Assembly (NCBI RefSeq): GCF_963259705.1
Contig: NC_081844.1
Coordinates: 29,342,294 to 29,406,293 of the forward strand
DNA length: 64,000 nucleotides
Source: Myotis daubentonii
Lineage: Eukaryota > Chordata > Mammalia > Chiroptera > Vespertilionidae
Direction: 5' to 3'
The notes beneath the pieces were generated by a model. It ran no database searches and had not been told where the DNA came from. It saw only the letters and a program-made list of their open reading frames with translations. Position 1 is the stretch's first letter, and every line of letters begins with the position of its first letter. Shown piece after piece: positions 20,580-32,418 of the stretch. Both the position numbers and the translations under genes were made by a program.

Positions 20580-22792
20580 TATAAAATAATATTGAATGTC
20601 AATTTAATTTTAAACTTAAAAACTAAACACATTTGGTTGGAAAATGGCGGCAGTATAGACAGACGTGTCCCGTGCCTTGTCCCGGAGTGGGTAGGGTAAG
20701 CAGCTGAAATGGGTAACATCCAGCCCGAATAGGCAGAGTAGATTCAGCTGGGAGACAGTTTGCAGCCAGGAAAGGCAGAGGACTCTTGGGGAAAGGGGAC
20801 TGTTAGAGACTGCCGGATCGGGCTCCCCTAACCGGGCAGCCTCCACTGCTGCTGAAATCTCTCCTGGAATGCTGGCGCAGCCGCGGAGACCGCGCCATTT
20901 TCAGTGGCTGTTATTGGAAGTGTATACATCCAGAAATCCTGCAACCACAGCATCCAGGGACTGGCTACTATCCCAGAAACACCAGATCTCATGCAGCATG
21001 ATTACGTGGACTCAGACGAGCCCTGCTCCTCCTCACGGAAAGGTCAGATTTCACCTGATAAAAGTGTGGTTTGCAATTCAGGTTGGAGAGAGGAACGCGC
21101 GTGGGGGTAGTTTGCACCCCACAAAGTCCGCGGGCCATTGGGGCCAGCGTGATCCATGAGTGTGGAAGGAGTCCTGGAGGGCTGCTGGAAGAAGGGAACT
21201 CTAAAAATAAGCCCATCACTGGACTGGATGCAAAAAGGCAGCCTCGGATTTTGCCAGTGTGCCTGCTGCTTAGTGCCAGGGGAGAGAGGATGTACGGAAG
21301 AGACTGCGCACAGAACTGGACAGTGGAGGGTTGCGAATTCGTGCACCTTCTCAGGCTCTTTTTTTTCTCTCCCCTTTAAATCTTTGCGTTTGATTATTAA
21401 ACCCAATACATAGGATTGCCCAATTGGGGTCACTCACAGAGACTGCAGGGGAAAGTTGTTTTTGTGGAACCTGGGAAACAGAGCGGGGAGTAACGATCAA
21501 AGAACCAGCTCTGGGCAGTTGACTCTCCCAAACCAGTATTAAGTCCTATAGGGAAAACAAAACCTAACTAATGGCTAGAGAGCACTTATAGCCTCGGAGG
21601 TCAATTCAGAAACACTGCCACCCAGGGGCTGAACCACAAACTGTCTCTTCTGTAAACACAAATAAAGGCAGTCTGGGGAACAAATACGGCCTGCTTTAAA
21701 ACCAGGACTGTGGTTTACAACATGGAGGAACAGTGTGTCACGGGGAACTTCAACACTCTCCTGAATACCTGACAGGACTAAGGCATGCCAGACAGAAGAG
21801 TAGAATAAGTGAAGGACCTTCACTACTGCACATTTTTATTTTTGTGTGTTTTTTTTTATTTTTCACCTTTTAATTAAGAAACTAATTTTTTTCTTTTTTC
21901 ATCACCTGATTTTACCTTTATAATTACTACATTTTTATTTTTAACCAGTATTATTACTACTACCATTTTACCTTTTTTTAAAGTGTCATTTTATTTTCTC
22001 ATTATTTTATTTTGGGATTAGTGTTCTACATTCTATTTTCATCTTTCCTTTAGATCATTTTTCTCTACCTCAACTTTACCTTTATGTCAAAACTCACTCC
22101 CTCACTTTTCCCCTTTTTTGTCCTGTTTCTCTTATCCTATTCCTGCTTTAGATTTTCCCTATTCCTTCTTTTTACCTCCTGTTAAAATTTCACCCTACTT
22201 ATATATCTAATTTCTAATCCCCTGCTCTAAATCCATATACACCTCTCTCTTATCTTTCCTCATTATCCAAATTTTTTTCTCTCTGTCATTTTGTTGTTGT
22301 TTGCTTGATTGTTGAGTATATTGGGGGTTTTTTAATGCTTGTTTGTGAGATTGTTTTGCTTTTTCTTTTTATTTTTCTGTTGGTTTTTATTTCCAGTTAT
22401 ATTTTTGCTTCTGTTTTCCCTCGCCTCGCTTGGTATTAGTTGTTGTTAGTAGATTGCATTCATCTCCAAGGATCTGTTGCTAGAATTTGTTGGGATTAGT
22501 GGCTGTTCTATTGGAATTTGCTCCCCATATAAATAGTTTCTTCCCCTCTTCTATTTCCTTCCCTTTCTTTTCTCTCTTACTATTTTTTCCTTTTCCCAAT
22601 TTAATTTTTGAACTCTATTTTTTCTTTCTTTTTCTCTTTTTTCTTTTTCCCTTCTTTCTTCCTTATCCCCTAATTTAATTTTCTTTGCTCTGGTGGTCAC
22701 CTTTATTCGGGGTTATTAGTATCGTGAATACATTTGTGTTCAGTGCCTTGTGTGTTGTGCCTTGTTGTGTTGTATTTTGTGCCTTTAAATCA

Positions 22793-23726
22793 ATGCAGCA
22801 GAGAGAGAACTACATAACCAAACACCTGGAGAAGAGAGATCATGGGAAGACAAAGAAACAGCCCACATATGAAAGAAAAACAGGCATCACCAGAAAAGGA
22901 AGTAAACAAATGGAGGCAATAGAGGCAAGCAACCTGTCAGAGAAAGAATTCAGAGAAATGGTAAAAAGGTGGATGAAAAGAATGGAAGACAAATTCAACA
23001 ATATGTGTAACAACCAAGAGGAAATGAAGAACCAAGAAATGAAAAATGACATCACTGCTATAAAGAACTCAATAAAAAGCATCAACAGTAGACTAGAATA
23101 AGCAGAGGACCACATCAGCAAGCTAGAAGACAAGGTAGGAAAAAATACCCAAGCAGAGCAGCTTCTAGAAAAAAAAAAATTAAAAAGCAGGAGGAGAGCC
23201 TAAGAGAACTTTGGGACAACGCGAAACAAAACAACATCAACATAATAGGGGTGCCAGAAGGAGAAGAAACTGAGCAAGGAATGGAAAACCTGTTTGAAAA
23301 AATATGACAGAAAACTTCCCTGATATAGGGAAGAAAAAACTCACACAAATCCAAGAAGCTCACAGAGTCCCAAACAAAATGAACCCCAAAAGACTGATGC
23401 CAAGGCACATTATAATTAAATTGGCAAACACCAACAACAAAGCAAGAATCTTAAAAGCAGCCAGAGAGAGACAGAAAGTTACCTACAAAGGTTCCCCCAT
23501 CAGACTAGCGACTGATTTCTCAACAGAAACACATCAGGCAAGAAGGGAATGGAAGGAAATATACAAAGTCATGCAAAGGAAGTGTCTGAATCCAAGAATA
23601 CTGTACCCAGCAAGGCTATCAATCAAAATTGAGAGTGAAATCAGGAGCTTCACAGACAAAAAAGGACTATGGGAGTTTATTACCACCAAACCAGCAATGC
23701 AAGAAATGCTAAAGGGTCTGCTGTAA
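22793..23726 (+). pseudogene. L1-A ORF1 (RNA-binding protein), broken
   Basis: The first open segment (22793-23101) starts MQQRENYITKHLEKR and encodes the coiled-coil part; it is stopped by a TAA at the end of SINSRLE. A frameshifted continuation at 23304-23726 encodes the RRM and C-terminal domain (RHIIIKLANTNNKARILKAA, then GLWEFITTKPAMQEML). ORF1p normally forms trimers that coat L1 RNA. At least one in-frame stop and one frame change separate the parts. Confidence 0.88.
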
Positions 23727-23779
23727 AAAGAAAAAATAGGAAACAGAGAAGGAACACAGAGATAAAGAATAAAAATAGC

Positions 23780-26700
23780 GACAAACAAGTATCTATCAAT
23801 AATAACTTTAAATGTAAATGGATTAAATGCCCCAATCAAAAGACGTAGGGTAACTGAGTGGATAAGAAACCATGAACCATATATCTGCTGTTTACAGGAA
23901 ACACACCTCAAAAAAAAAAAAAAACAAAAAAAACCGCACACAGACTGATGGTGAAGGGATGGACAAAGGTTTTTCAGGTGAATGGAAACGATAAAAAACC
24001 TGGGGTAGCAATACATATATCTGACAAATTAGATCTCAAAGTGAAGGACATAAAAAGATATAAGGAAGGCCACTTCATAATACTAAAGGGAGCAGTCCAA
24101 CAAGAAGAAATAACTCTGGTAAACATATATGCACCCAATATAGGAGCATCCAAATACATAAGAAAACTTCTGGAGGAGATCAATGGAGAGATTGACAGCA
24201 GTACAATCATAGTAGGGGACTTTAACACCCCACTATCACCATTGGACAAATCCTTTAAACAAAAAATCAGCAAAGAAACATCAATCCTAAATGACTCACT
24301 AGATCAGATGGAATTAATTGACATCTTCAGAGCATTTCACCCCAAAGCCACAGAATATACATTCTTCTCAAGTGCACATGGGTCATTTTCAAAGATAGAC
24401 CATATTTTGGGTCACAGGCAAAGTCTTTTTAAATTCAAGAAGATAGAAATCATATCAAGCATCTTCTCAGATCACAAAGGCATAAAACTGGAAATCAACT
24501 ACAATAAAAACAATCCAAAAAAATCAACACATGGAGACTAAATAGCATGCTATTAAACAATGCCTGGGGGGTAAAAAAAAAAAAACAATGACTGGGTTAC
24601 CAGAGAGATCAAAGAAGAAATAAAAAAACATCATGGCAACAAATGACAATGAAAACACAACAATCCAAAACCTATGGGACACAGCAAAAGCAGTCTTGAG
24701 AGGGAAGTTCATAGCTTTACAAGCCTACTACAAAAAAACAAGAAACAATGATAATAAATTACCTAACCCTACAACTCAAAGAGCTAGAAAGAGAGCAACA
24801 AGAAAAGCCCAGTGTAAGCAGAAGGAAGGAGATAATAAAGATCAGAGCAGAGATAAACGACATAGAGACCAAAAAAACAATACAAAAGATCAACAAAACC
24901 AAGAGCTGGTTCTTTGAAAGGATAAACAAGATTGATGAACCTCTAGCCAGGCTCACCAAGAAACAAAGAGAGAGGACCCAAATAAACAAAATCAGAAATG
25001 AAATTGGAGAAATAACAACAGACCCCACAGAAATACAAAGGATTGTTAAAAAAATACTATGAACAACTCTACTCCAACAAACTAGACAACCTGGAGGAAA
25101 TGGATATATTCCTAGAAAAATACAACCTTCCAAAATTTAATCAGGAAGAATCTAAAAATCTCAGTAGGCCAATAACTATGGAGGAAATCGAAGCAGTCAT
25201 CAAAAAGCCCAGGGCAAGATGGCTTCACAGGGGAGTTTTACCAAACATTCAAGGAAGACCTAAAACCTATCCTCCTCAGACTATTCCAAAAAATTCAAGA
25301 GGAAGGAACACTTCCAAGCTCATTCCATGAAGCCAGCATCACCCTAATAACAAAACTAGGTAAAGACAACACAATGAAAGAGAATTACAGGCCAATATCC
25401 CTCATGAACATAGATGCCAAAATCCTCAACAAAATCCTAGGAAATCGGATCCAGCAGTACATCAAAAAGATCATACAACATGACCAAGTAGGTTTTATCC
25501 CAGGGATGCAAGGATGGTACAATATCCGAAAATCAATAAACGTAATACATCACATAAACAAATTGAAAGATAAAAACCACATAGTCATATCAATTGATGC
25601 AGACAAAGCATTTGACAAAATCCAACACCCTTTCTTGGTAAAAACTCTCAGCAAGGTAGGAATAGAAGGATCATACCTCAACATAATAAAAGCCATATAT
25701 TTCAAACCCACACCCAACATCATAATCAATGGGCAAAAATTAAAACCATTTCCCTTAAGAACAGGAACAAGACAGGGATGCCCCCTCTCACCACTCCTGT
25801 TCAACATAGTATTGGAAGTACTAGCCATTGCGATCAGACAAGAAGACAAAATAAAAGGTATCCAAATTGGAAAAGAAGAAGTAAAACTGTCCTTATTTGA
25901 AGATGACATGATACTGTACATACAGAACCCTAAAGACTCCATCAAAAAAATTATTAGACTTAATAAATGAATTCGGCAATGTAGCAGGATACAAAATTAA
26001 TGCCAAGAAATCCATGGCATTTCATTACACCAATAGTGAACTTACAGAAAGTGAGACTAAAAAAGCAATCCCATTTACCATCGCACCAAAAAAATTAAGA
26101 TACCTAGGAATAAACTTAACTAAGGAGGTAAAAGACGTATATGCAAAAAACTGCCGGACACTGAAAAAAGAGATCAAGGAAGACATAAACAGATGAAAGA
26201 ACATACCATGCTCATTCATTGGTAGAATCAACATCATCAAAATGTCCATACTCCCAAAGCAATCTGTAGATTCAATGCAATCCCCATCAAATTACCAATG
26301 GCATATTTCACAGATCTAGAACAAACGTTCCAAAAACTCATCTGGAATAAAAAAAGACCTTGAATAGCTGCAGCAATCCTGAGAAAGAAGAACAAAGTAG
26401 GTGGGATCTCAATGATCTCAATACCAGATATCAAACTGTATTACAAAGCCACTGTTCTTAAAACAGCTTGGTACTGGCACAAGAACAGACATATAGATCA
26501 ATGGAATAGAATAGAGATCCCAGAAATTGACCCAAACCACTATGCCCGATTAATATTCAACAAAGGAGGCAAGAGCATACAATGGAGTCAAGACAGTCTC
26601 TTCAATAAATGGTGTTGGGAAAATTGGACAGATACATGCAAAAAGATGAAACTAGATCACCAACTCACACCATACACAAAAATAAACTCAAAATGGATAA

Positions 26701-27377
26701 AAGACTTAAATGTAAGATGGGAAACCATAAAAATACTAGAGGAATCCACAGGCAGAGAAATCGCAAACATATGCCAAAGGAATTTTTTCTCTGATACTGC
26801 TCCTAGGGCAATGGAAACTAAAGAGAAAATAAACAAATGGGACGACATCAAAATAAAAAGCTTTTGCGCAGCAAAGGAAACCATCAACAAAACAACAAGA
26901 AGGCCCACTGCATGGGAGAACATATTTGCCAATGATACCACCGATAAGGGTTTAATCTCCAACATTTACAGGGAACTCATGCAACTTAACAATAGGAAGA
27001 TAAACAATCCAATAAAAAAATGGGCAACGGACCTAGATAGACACTTTTTGAAAGAGGACATACAGAAGGCCGAAAGACAGATGAAAACATGCTCAAAGTC
27101 ACTAATTATACGAGAGATGCAAATCAAAACAACAATGCGGTATCATCTCACACCTTCCAGAATGGCTATCATCAACAAATCAACAAAAGACAAGTGCTTG
27201 AGAGGATGTGGAGAAAAAGGAACACTCGTGCACTGCTGGTGGGAATGCAGACTGGTGCAGCCACTGTGGAGAATAGTATGGAGTTTCCTCAAAAAACTAA
27301 AAATGGAACTCCCATTTGACCCAATGATCCCACTTCTAGGAATATATCCCAACAAACCAGAAACACCAATCAGATAG
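23780..27377 (+). pseudogene. L1-A ORF2 (endonuclease and reverse transcriptase), broken
   Basis: Readable in order: endonuclease (NIYAPNIGASKYIRKLLEE, STIIVGDFNTPLS, DHILGHRQSLF; segment 23948-24541), reverse transcriptase (25374-25970: [51 protein letters not shown]) and the C-terminal cysteine-rich region (26412-27377, ending NKPETPIR). The catalytic box reads [10 protein letters not shown], with E where L1 elements usually have A (FADD). The frame is broken between segments, so the product cannot be made in one piece. Confidence 0.9.
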
Positions 27378-27959
27378 GATATATGCACCCCTATGTTCAC
27401 AGCAGCACAATTCACCATAGCTAAGATTTGGAAACAGCCTAAGTGCCCATCAGCAGCTGAGTGGATTAAAAAACTATGGTACATCTACACAATGGAATAC
27501 TAAGCTGCTGTAAAAAAGAAGGAACTCTTGCCTTTTGCAACAGCATGGATGGAACTGGAGAGCATTATGCTAAGTGAAATAAGCCAATCAGAGAAAGATA
27601 AATACAACATGATCTCACTCATTTGTGGAATTTAGAGAACAACATAGACTGATGAACAGGGACAGATCCAAAGACAGAGAAAGAGCGATCAGACTATCAA
27701 TCCACAGAGGGAAAGTAGGGGAGGGTGGGGGTAAGGGGAAGAGATCAACCAAAGGACTTGTATGCGTGCATATAAGCCAAGCCAATGGACATGGACATGG
27801 ACAACAGGGGGATGAAAGCATGAGTGGGGGGGAAGGAGGCTGGGAGTTAATGGGGGGGATGAGGACACACTTGTAATACCTTAACCAATAAAGAAATTAA
27901 AAATTTAAAAAAAAACTAAACACATTTAATGTATATATCTCCATGAATTTGAAGATAAG

Positions 27960-29070
27960 CAAACACCTGTAAAACTGTCACCATAATCAATGCTATCAGA
28001 TTAACCATCACCTCTACAAATTTTCCTCCTTCCTTCTATTCTGTGTGTGATAAAAACATATAATCTAAGATTACCCTTCTTTTTTAAAGATTGTCATTCT
28101 TTTAAAAATTTAAGCATATAATATAGTCTTGTTAACTGTATGCCTTATGCTGCATAGGAGATCTCTAGGACTCATTTCTTTTTCCAAACTGAAACTCTGT
28201 CGCCATTAAACAATAACTTTTTATCCCTCTGTCCCAGAACCTGTCTCCTACCATCTACTTTCTGTCTCTATGGTTCTGACTCCTCTAGGGATGTCATATA
28301 AGTAGAATCACATAGTATTTGTTCTTTCATGTCTGATTTATTTCACTGAGCATAATGGCCTCAAGGTTCATCCATGTTATAGCATGTGTCAGAATTCCTT
28401 CCTTTTTATAGCTGAGTGATATTCCATTGTCTGGATGGACCACATTTTGTTCGTTCACTCATTTTTTGATGGGCATGTAGGTTGTTACCACGTCTTTGCT
28501 TTTGTAAATAATGCTTCACTGAACGTGGAAGTACAGGTATCTCATCAAGATCCTGGTTTCAATTACTTGAGTTTATACCCAGAAGAAGGATTGATTGATG
28601 GTAAGGTTGGAGGAATATACATACTGTTTTCCATTGTAGCTGAATCATTTTGAATTCCCACCAAGAGTGCACAAGAGTTTTAACCTCTCCACATCCTCAA
28701 CAATACCTGTTATCCTTTGTGTTTAAAATATATATATTTCAGAGGAAGGGAGAGGGAGAAAGAGATAGAAACATCAATAATGAGAGAGAATCATTGATTG
28801 GCTGCCTCCTGCATGCCCCAAATGGGGATCAAGCCTGCAATCCAGGCATGTACCATGACCAGGAATTGAACTGTGATTTCCTGGTTCTTAGATTGATGCT
28901 CATCCACTGAGCCAAGCCTTCAGGCCTGACAGTAGTTGTTTTTTATAATAGCCATCCTAGCAGGTGTGAAGTGATATCGCACTGTGGTTTTGATTTGCAT
29001 TTGCCTGAAGGTTAGTGATGTTGAGCACCTTTTCCTATGCCTACTGGCACTTTTATATATTTTTGGGTGT
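27960..29070 (-). repeat. Old L1 3' part, interrupted by Ves
   Basis: Minus-strand L1: 'gatttatttcactgagcata', 'gtgatattccattgtctgga', 'gaattcccaccaagagtgca' and 'tagcaggtgtgaagtgatat'. The Ves at 28732-28930 splits it. Confidence 0.8.
28732..28930 (-). mobile_element. Ves-related SINE
   Basis: Minus strand: GAAACATCAATAATGAGAGA, GATTGGCTGCCTCCTGCATG and GGGGATCAAGCCTGCAATCC, nested within an old L1. Confidence 0.82.
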
Positions 29071-29079
29071 ATGATAATA

Positions 29080-29300
29080 TTTTTCTCTTTTTATTACTTT
29101 ATTATTTATTTATTTATTCATCATTTACTTTATTGGGGTAACATTGGTTAATAAAAGTACGTAAGTTTCAGGTGTACACTTCTATAATACATCATCCGTA
29201 TATTGTATTGTGTGTTCACCACCCCAAGTCAAATCTCCTTCCATCACTATTTGTCCTCTCTTTACCCTGTTCTACTTTCTCCCACCCTTCTTGCTAATAT
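29080..29300 (-). repeat. L1 3'-UTR fragment
   Basis: 'ttactttattggggtaacat' followed by 'aagtttcaggtgtacacttc' is L1 3'-UTR wording on the minus strand. 29301-29445 shows further L1-like but unassigned sequence. Confidence 0.55.
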
Positions 29301-29449
29301 TTTCTTTATAACTTTTGCATATGAGTTTGTGAAGGAAATTGAGGCTTTCTTATAAGTGCCTTTTTGTGCATTTATGTTGGGTATATATCTAGGGGTGCAT
29401 TAGTCTATGGTCAATCTTCAAGAAGAAGAACAAAATAGAGTTACTCTGG

Positions 29450-29596
29450 CACTGTCTGGTGTTTCTCAGTGGTTAGAGTGTTGATCTATACACCGAAGAG
29501 TGGCAGGTTTGATTCCTGGTCAAGGGCACGTACCTGGGTTACAGGGCTGATCACCGGTCCTGGTTGGGGAGTATATAGGAGGCAACCAATCAATGT

Positions 29597-29656
<60 letters not shown>

Positions 29657-29735
29657 TCTCCCCCCCCCTCTCTCTCTCTCCCCCTCCACCTCCCTCTCTC
29701 TCTTTCACTCTCTCTAAAAAAATCAATAGAAAAAA
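29450..29735 (+). mobile_element. Ves SINE with expanded CT tract
   Basis: Head CTCAGTGGTTAGAGTGTTGA, GATTCCTGGTCAAGGGCACG and GGAGGCAACCAATCAATG, then about 115 bp of CT/CCT repeats (29597-29712) and AAAAAAATCAATAGAAAAA. The normal TCTCTC stretch of Ves has expanded into a microsatellite. Confidence 0.85.
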
Positions 29736-30009
29736 TATCCTCAGGCAAGGATTAACAAAAAAATAAAAATTAAAAATATATATTACTCTTCCAGATATAA
29801 AGACATGTTATATAGAGTAATTTAGAAAGTGTGGTTAGTGCAAGAAGAGACTACAACCAGGTAGAATGTAAATGTATAAGTGAAAGGTAAGAGAATATTT
29901 ATCTATGTTATGGTAAGCAAAGATTTTTAACATAAAAAAAAACTAAATATAAAGAAAAGTATTATTAAATTAAGTATTATTGCTAGATTACATTTAAATT
30001 AAGATCTGT

Positions 30010-30350
30010 TTTACAAAAGGCTCCAGTTCAGTGAACAAAAAGGTAATGCACAGGGTGGGAAAAGATATTTTGCAAAAATATAATTGACAAAGGGCTCACT
30101 TCCAGAGTAAATAAAGAATTCCTATAAATTGAAAAGAAAAAAGATACAAAACAATGCTTCACATAAAACAATAAGCAAACAATAAACATGAAAGAGTGCT
30201 CAACCATACTAACCATCAGGAAGATGCAATTAAAGTCACATGGGGATCTCATAGAACAGCTGGAATTTAAGATGCTATAATAGAGAGCAACAGAAATTCT
30301 CACATTTGACTTGTGAAGATGAGATCATAACAACTGCTTTGGAAACCAGT
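30010..30350 (+). repeat. Old L1 ORF2 fragment
   Basis: 'gacaaagggctcacttccag' and 'aaacaataagcaaacaataa' type wording matches the L1 ORF2 C-terminal region. Frames are closed. Confidence 0.6.
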
Positions 30351-30359
30351 ATTATCTAA

Positions 30360-30480
30360 TAAAGAGAGGGAAAGAGGGACGGAGGGAGGGAGGGAGCAAA
30401 GAAGGGAGGGAGGGGGGGGGAAGGAAGGAGGGAGGGAGGAAGGGATAGCAAGAAAGAGGGGAGGGGGAGAGAGAGAGCTC
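30360..30480. repeat. Purine-rich GGGA/GGAA repeat
   Basis: Almost pure purine on the plus strand, built from GGGAGGGA, GGAAGGA and AGAAAGAG units. Confidence 0.85.
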
Positions 30481-30664
30481 AAATTACCAAAATCAGAGAT
30501 GAAAATGAGGACATTACTACTAATTTTAAAAAATAAAGAAGGATTATAAGAGGATATTATTAAAAGTTCAATGCCGACAAATTAGATAACCTAGATAAAA
30601 GGGATAGATTCTTAGAAATACAAAATCTACCAAAACTGGTTCAAGATGAAATAAAAAATCTGAA

Positions 30665-32418
30665 TCCTAATATATAAAAACCCAGGGTTGTGACGATCAC
30701 GCCTGAAGGCTGACCAACCCGGAAGTCCTTCAGGCAGTGTTGGGTGGCCATGGCGACCCAGCACTGACTGCCCAGGGGGCTGAGGCCCAGAGGGAGACGC
30801 AAGATCTGATCCGCAGCCTAGTCTCAGCTGTTGATCAGTACTTGCCTCTCTCTTTTCTCTCCTTTCTTTCTGGGGGTTTGCCAGCCGCTGGGCTTCCCTG
30901 GGGACTCAACCTGCCTCTCTGATCAGGATCGGAGATAGGCCCAGAGATGCTGACAGGCATAGGAACTGACCAATCGGAGCCAAATCTGGGTGCTGTGGGG
31001 CCAATGGCTGCCTAGGAGGTGGAGCTATAGATGCTAACTGGCACAGGAACCAACCAATCAGAACCAAAGCTGGGTGCTGGGAAGAACCAATGGCTGCCTA
31101 GGAGGTGGAGCTATTGACACTGACTGGCATAGAAACCAACCAATCAGAACCAAATGTGGGTACTGAGAAGAACCAATGGCTAGCTAGGAGGCAGAACTGT
31201 TGATGTTGATTGGCATAGAAAAAGACCAATCAGAACCAAATCTGGGTGCTTTTAAGAACTAATGGCTGCCAAGGAGGTGGAGCTTTTGACATTGATTGGC
31301 ATTGGAACTGACCAATCAGGACCTAATGTGGGTGCTGTGAAGAACCAATGGCTGCCTAAAAGGTGGAGCTTTTGATCTTGATTGGCATTTGAACCAACCA
31401 ATCAGATCCAAATCTGGAAGTTGGGGGAGCCAATGGATGCCTAGGAGGCAAAGATTTTGTTGCTGACTGGCATATACACTGACCAATCGGAACCAAATCT
31501 GGGTGCTGTGGGGAGCCAATGGCTGCCTAGAAGGTGGAGCTTTTGACGTTGATTGGCATAGGAACTGACCAATCAGAACCAAATGTGGGTGCTATGAAGA
31601 ACCCATGACCGCCTAGGAGGTGGAGCTTTTGACACTGACTGGCATAGGAACCGGCCAATCAGAACCAAATGTGAATGCTGTGAAGAACCAATGGCTGTCC
31701 AGGAGGTGGAGCTATTGATGCTGACTGGCATAGGAACTGACCAATCAGAACCAAATGTGGGTGCCATGAAGAACCAACGGCTGCCTAGGAGGTGGAGTTT
31801 CTGACGCTGACTGGCATAGACACTGACCAATCAGAACCAAATCTGGTTGCTTTGGAGAGCCAATGCCCGTATAGGAGGTGGAGATTTTGACACTGACTGG
31901 CATAGAAACCGACCAAGAACCAATGCTTCCCTAGGAATTGGAGCTTTGGGCATTGGCTGGCATAGGAACTGACCTAAAAGAACCAAATATAGGTGCTGTG
32001 AAGAACCAATGGCAGGCTAGGAGATGGAGCTTTTGACGTTGATTGGCATAGAATGCAACCAATCAGAAACAAATCTGAGTGCTGGGGGGAGCCAATGGCT
32101 GCCTAGGAGGCAGAGCTTTTGACACTGACTGGCATAGAAGCAGACCAATTTGAACCAAATTGGACAGTAGAAGAGGGCAGATGGGGGTGAGATCAGCCTT
32201 GCAGGGAAGGGAAGTTGGGGGCAAGATCAGGCCAGCAGGGGAGGGCAATTAGGAGCCAGCTGTCCCAGATTGCGAGAGGGATGTCTGACTGCCCGTTTAG
32301 GCCCGATCCCACCCAGCAGTCGGACATCCCCCAAAGGATCCCCAATTGGAGAAGGTGCAGGCTGGGCTGAGGGAACCCCCCCTCTTCCATGCACAAATTT
32401 CATGCACTGGGCCTCTAG
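30665..32418 (+). mobile_element. Long non-autonomous Helitron carrying CCAAT minisatellite
   Basis: Starts TCCTAATATATAAAAACCC at 30665 and ends with a hairpin ATGCACAAATTTCATGCAC followed by TGGGCCTCTAG at 32418. The 1754-bp element has no Rep/helicase frame. Most of the interior (30950-32160) is a tandem repeat of about 86 bp. The 5' and 3' segments resemble other HeliBat elements of this window, for example CAGTCGGACATCCCCCAAAG near the end. Confidence 0.85.
30950..32160. repeat. Minisatellite, ~86-bp unit, ~15 copies, two CCAAT boxes per unit
   Basis: The anchor GGCATAG/GGCACAG recurs at about 30956, 31040, 31127, 31212, 31299, 31385, 31470, 31556, 31641, 31728, 31812, 31899, 31960, 32045 and 32131. 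Spacing is 84-87 bp except one shortened unit of 61 bp. Most units hold ACCAATCAGAACCAAAT and AGCCAATGGCTGCC, i.e. a canonical NF-Y-type CCAATCAG plus a second CCAAT. Units differ by point changes, so the array is not freshly homogenised. Confidence 0.92.

Larger units (their letters stand above)
20618..27927 (+). mobile_element. Full-length L1 (L1-A) with 17-bp target duplication, inactive
   Basis: The element (20635-27910, 7276 bp) is flanked by a perfect direct repeat AAAAACTAAACACATTT at 20618-20634 and 27911-27927, the mark of target-primed reverse transcription. The layout is a roughly 2.1-kb 5' UTR with a long T-rich stretch (21830-22690), ORF1 from 22793, ORF2 from about 23780 to 27377, a 3' UTR with AATAAAG, and an A-rich end. 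Both ORFs carry stops or frameshifts, so it cannot move by itself. The perfect duplication implies moderate age. The copy is in the intergenic space, same strand as C3. Confidence 0.95.

Noticed and set aside
26412..27377. 321-codon open frame resembling a host protein
   Set aside because: It is the C-terminal part of L1-A ORF2, inside an element with defined target duplications.
29469..29726. Leu/Ser-rich and Arg/Glu-rich frames on opposite strands
   Set aside because: They come from a CT repeat in a Ves SINE.
30950..32160. Possible CRISPR-like array
   Set aside because: Whole ~86-bp units repeat without unique spacers, and the array is inside a eukaryotic Helitron.
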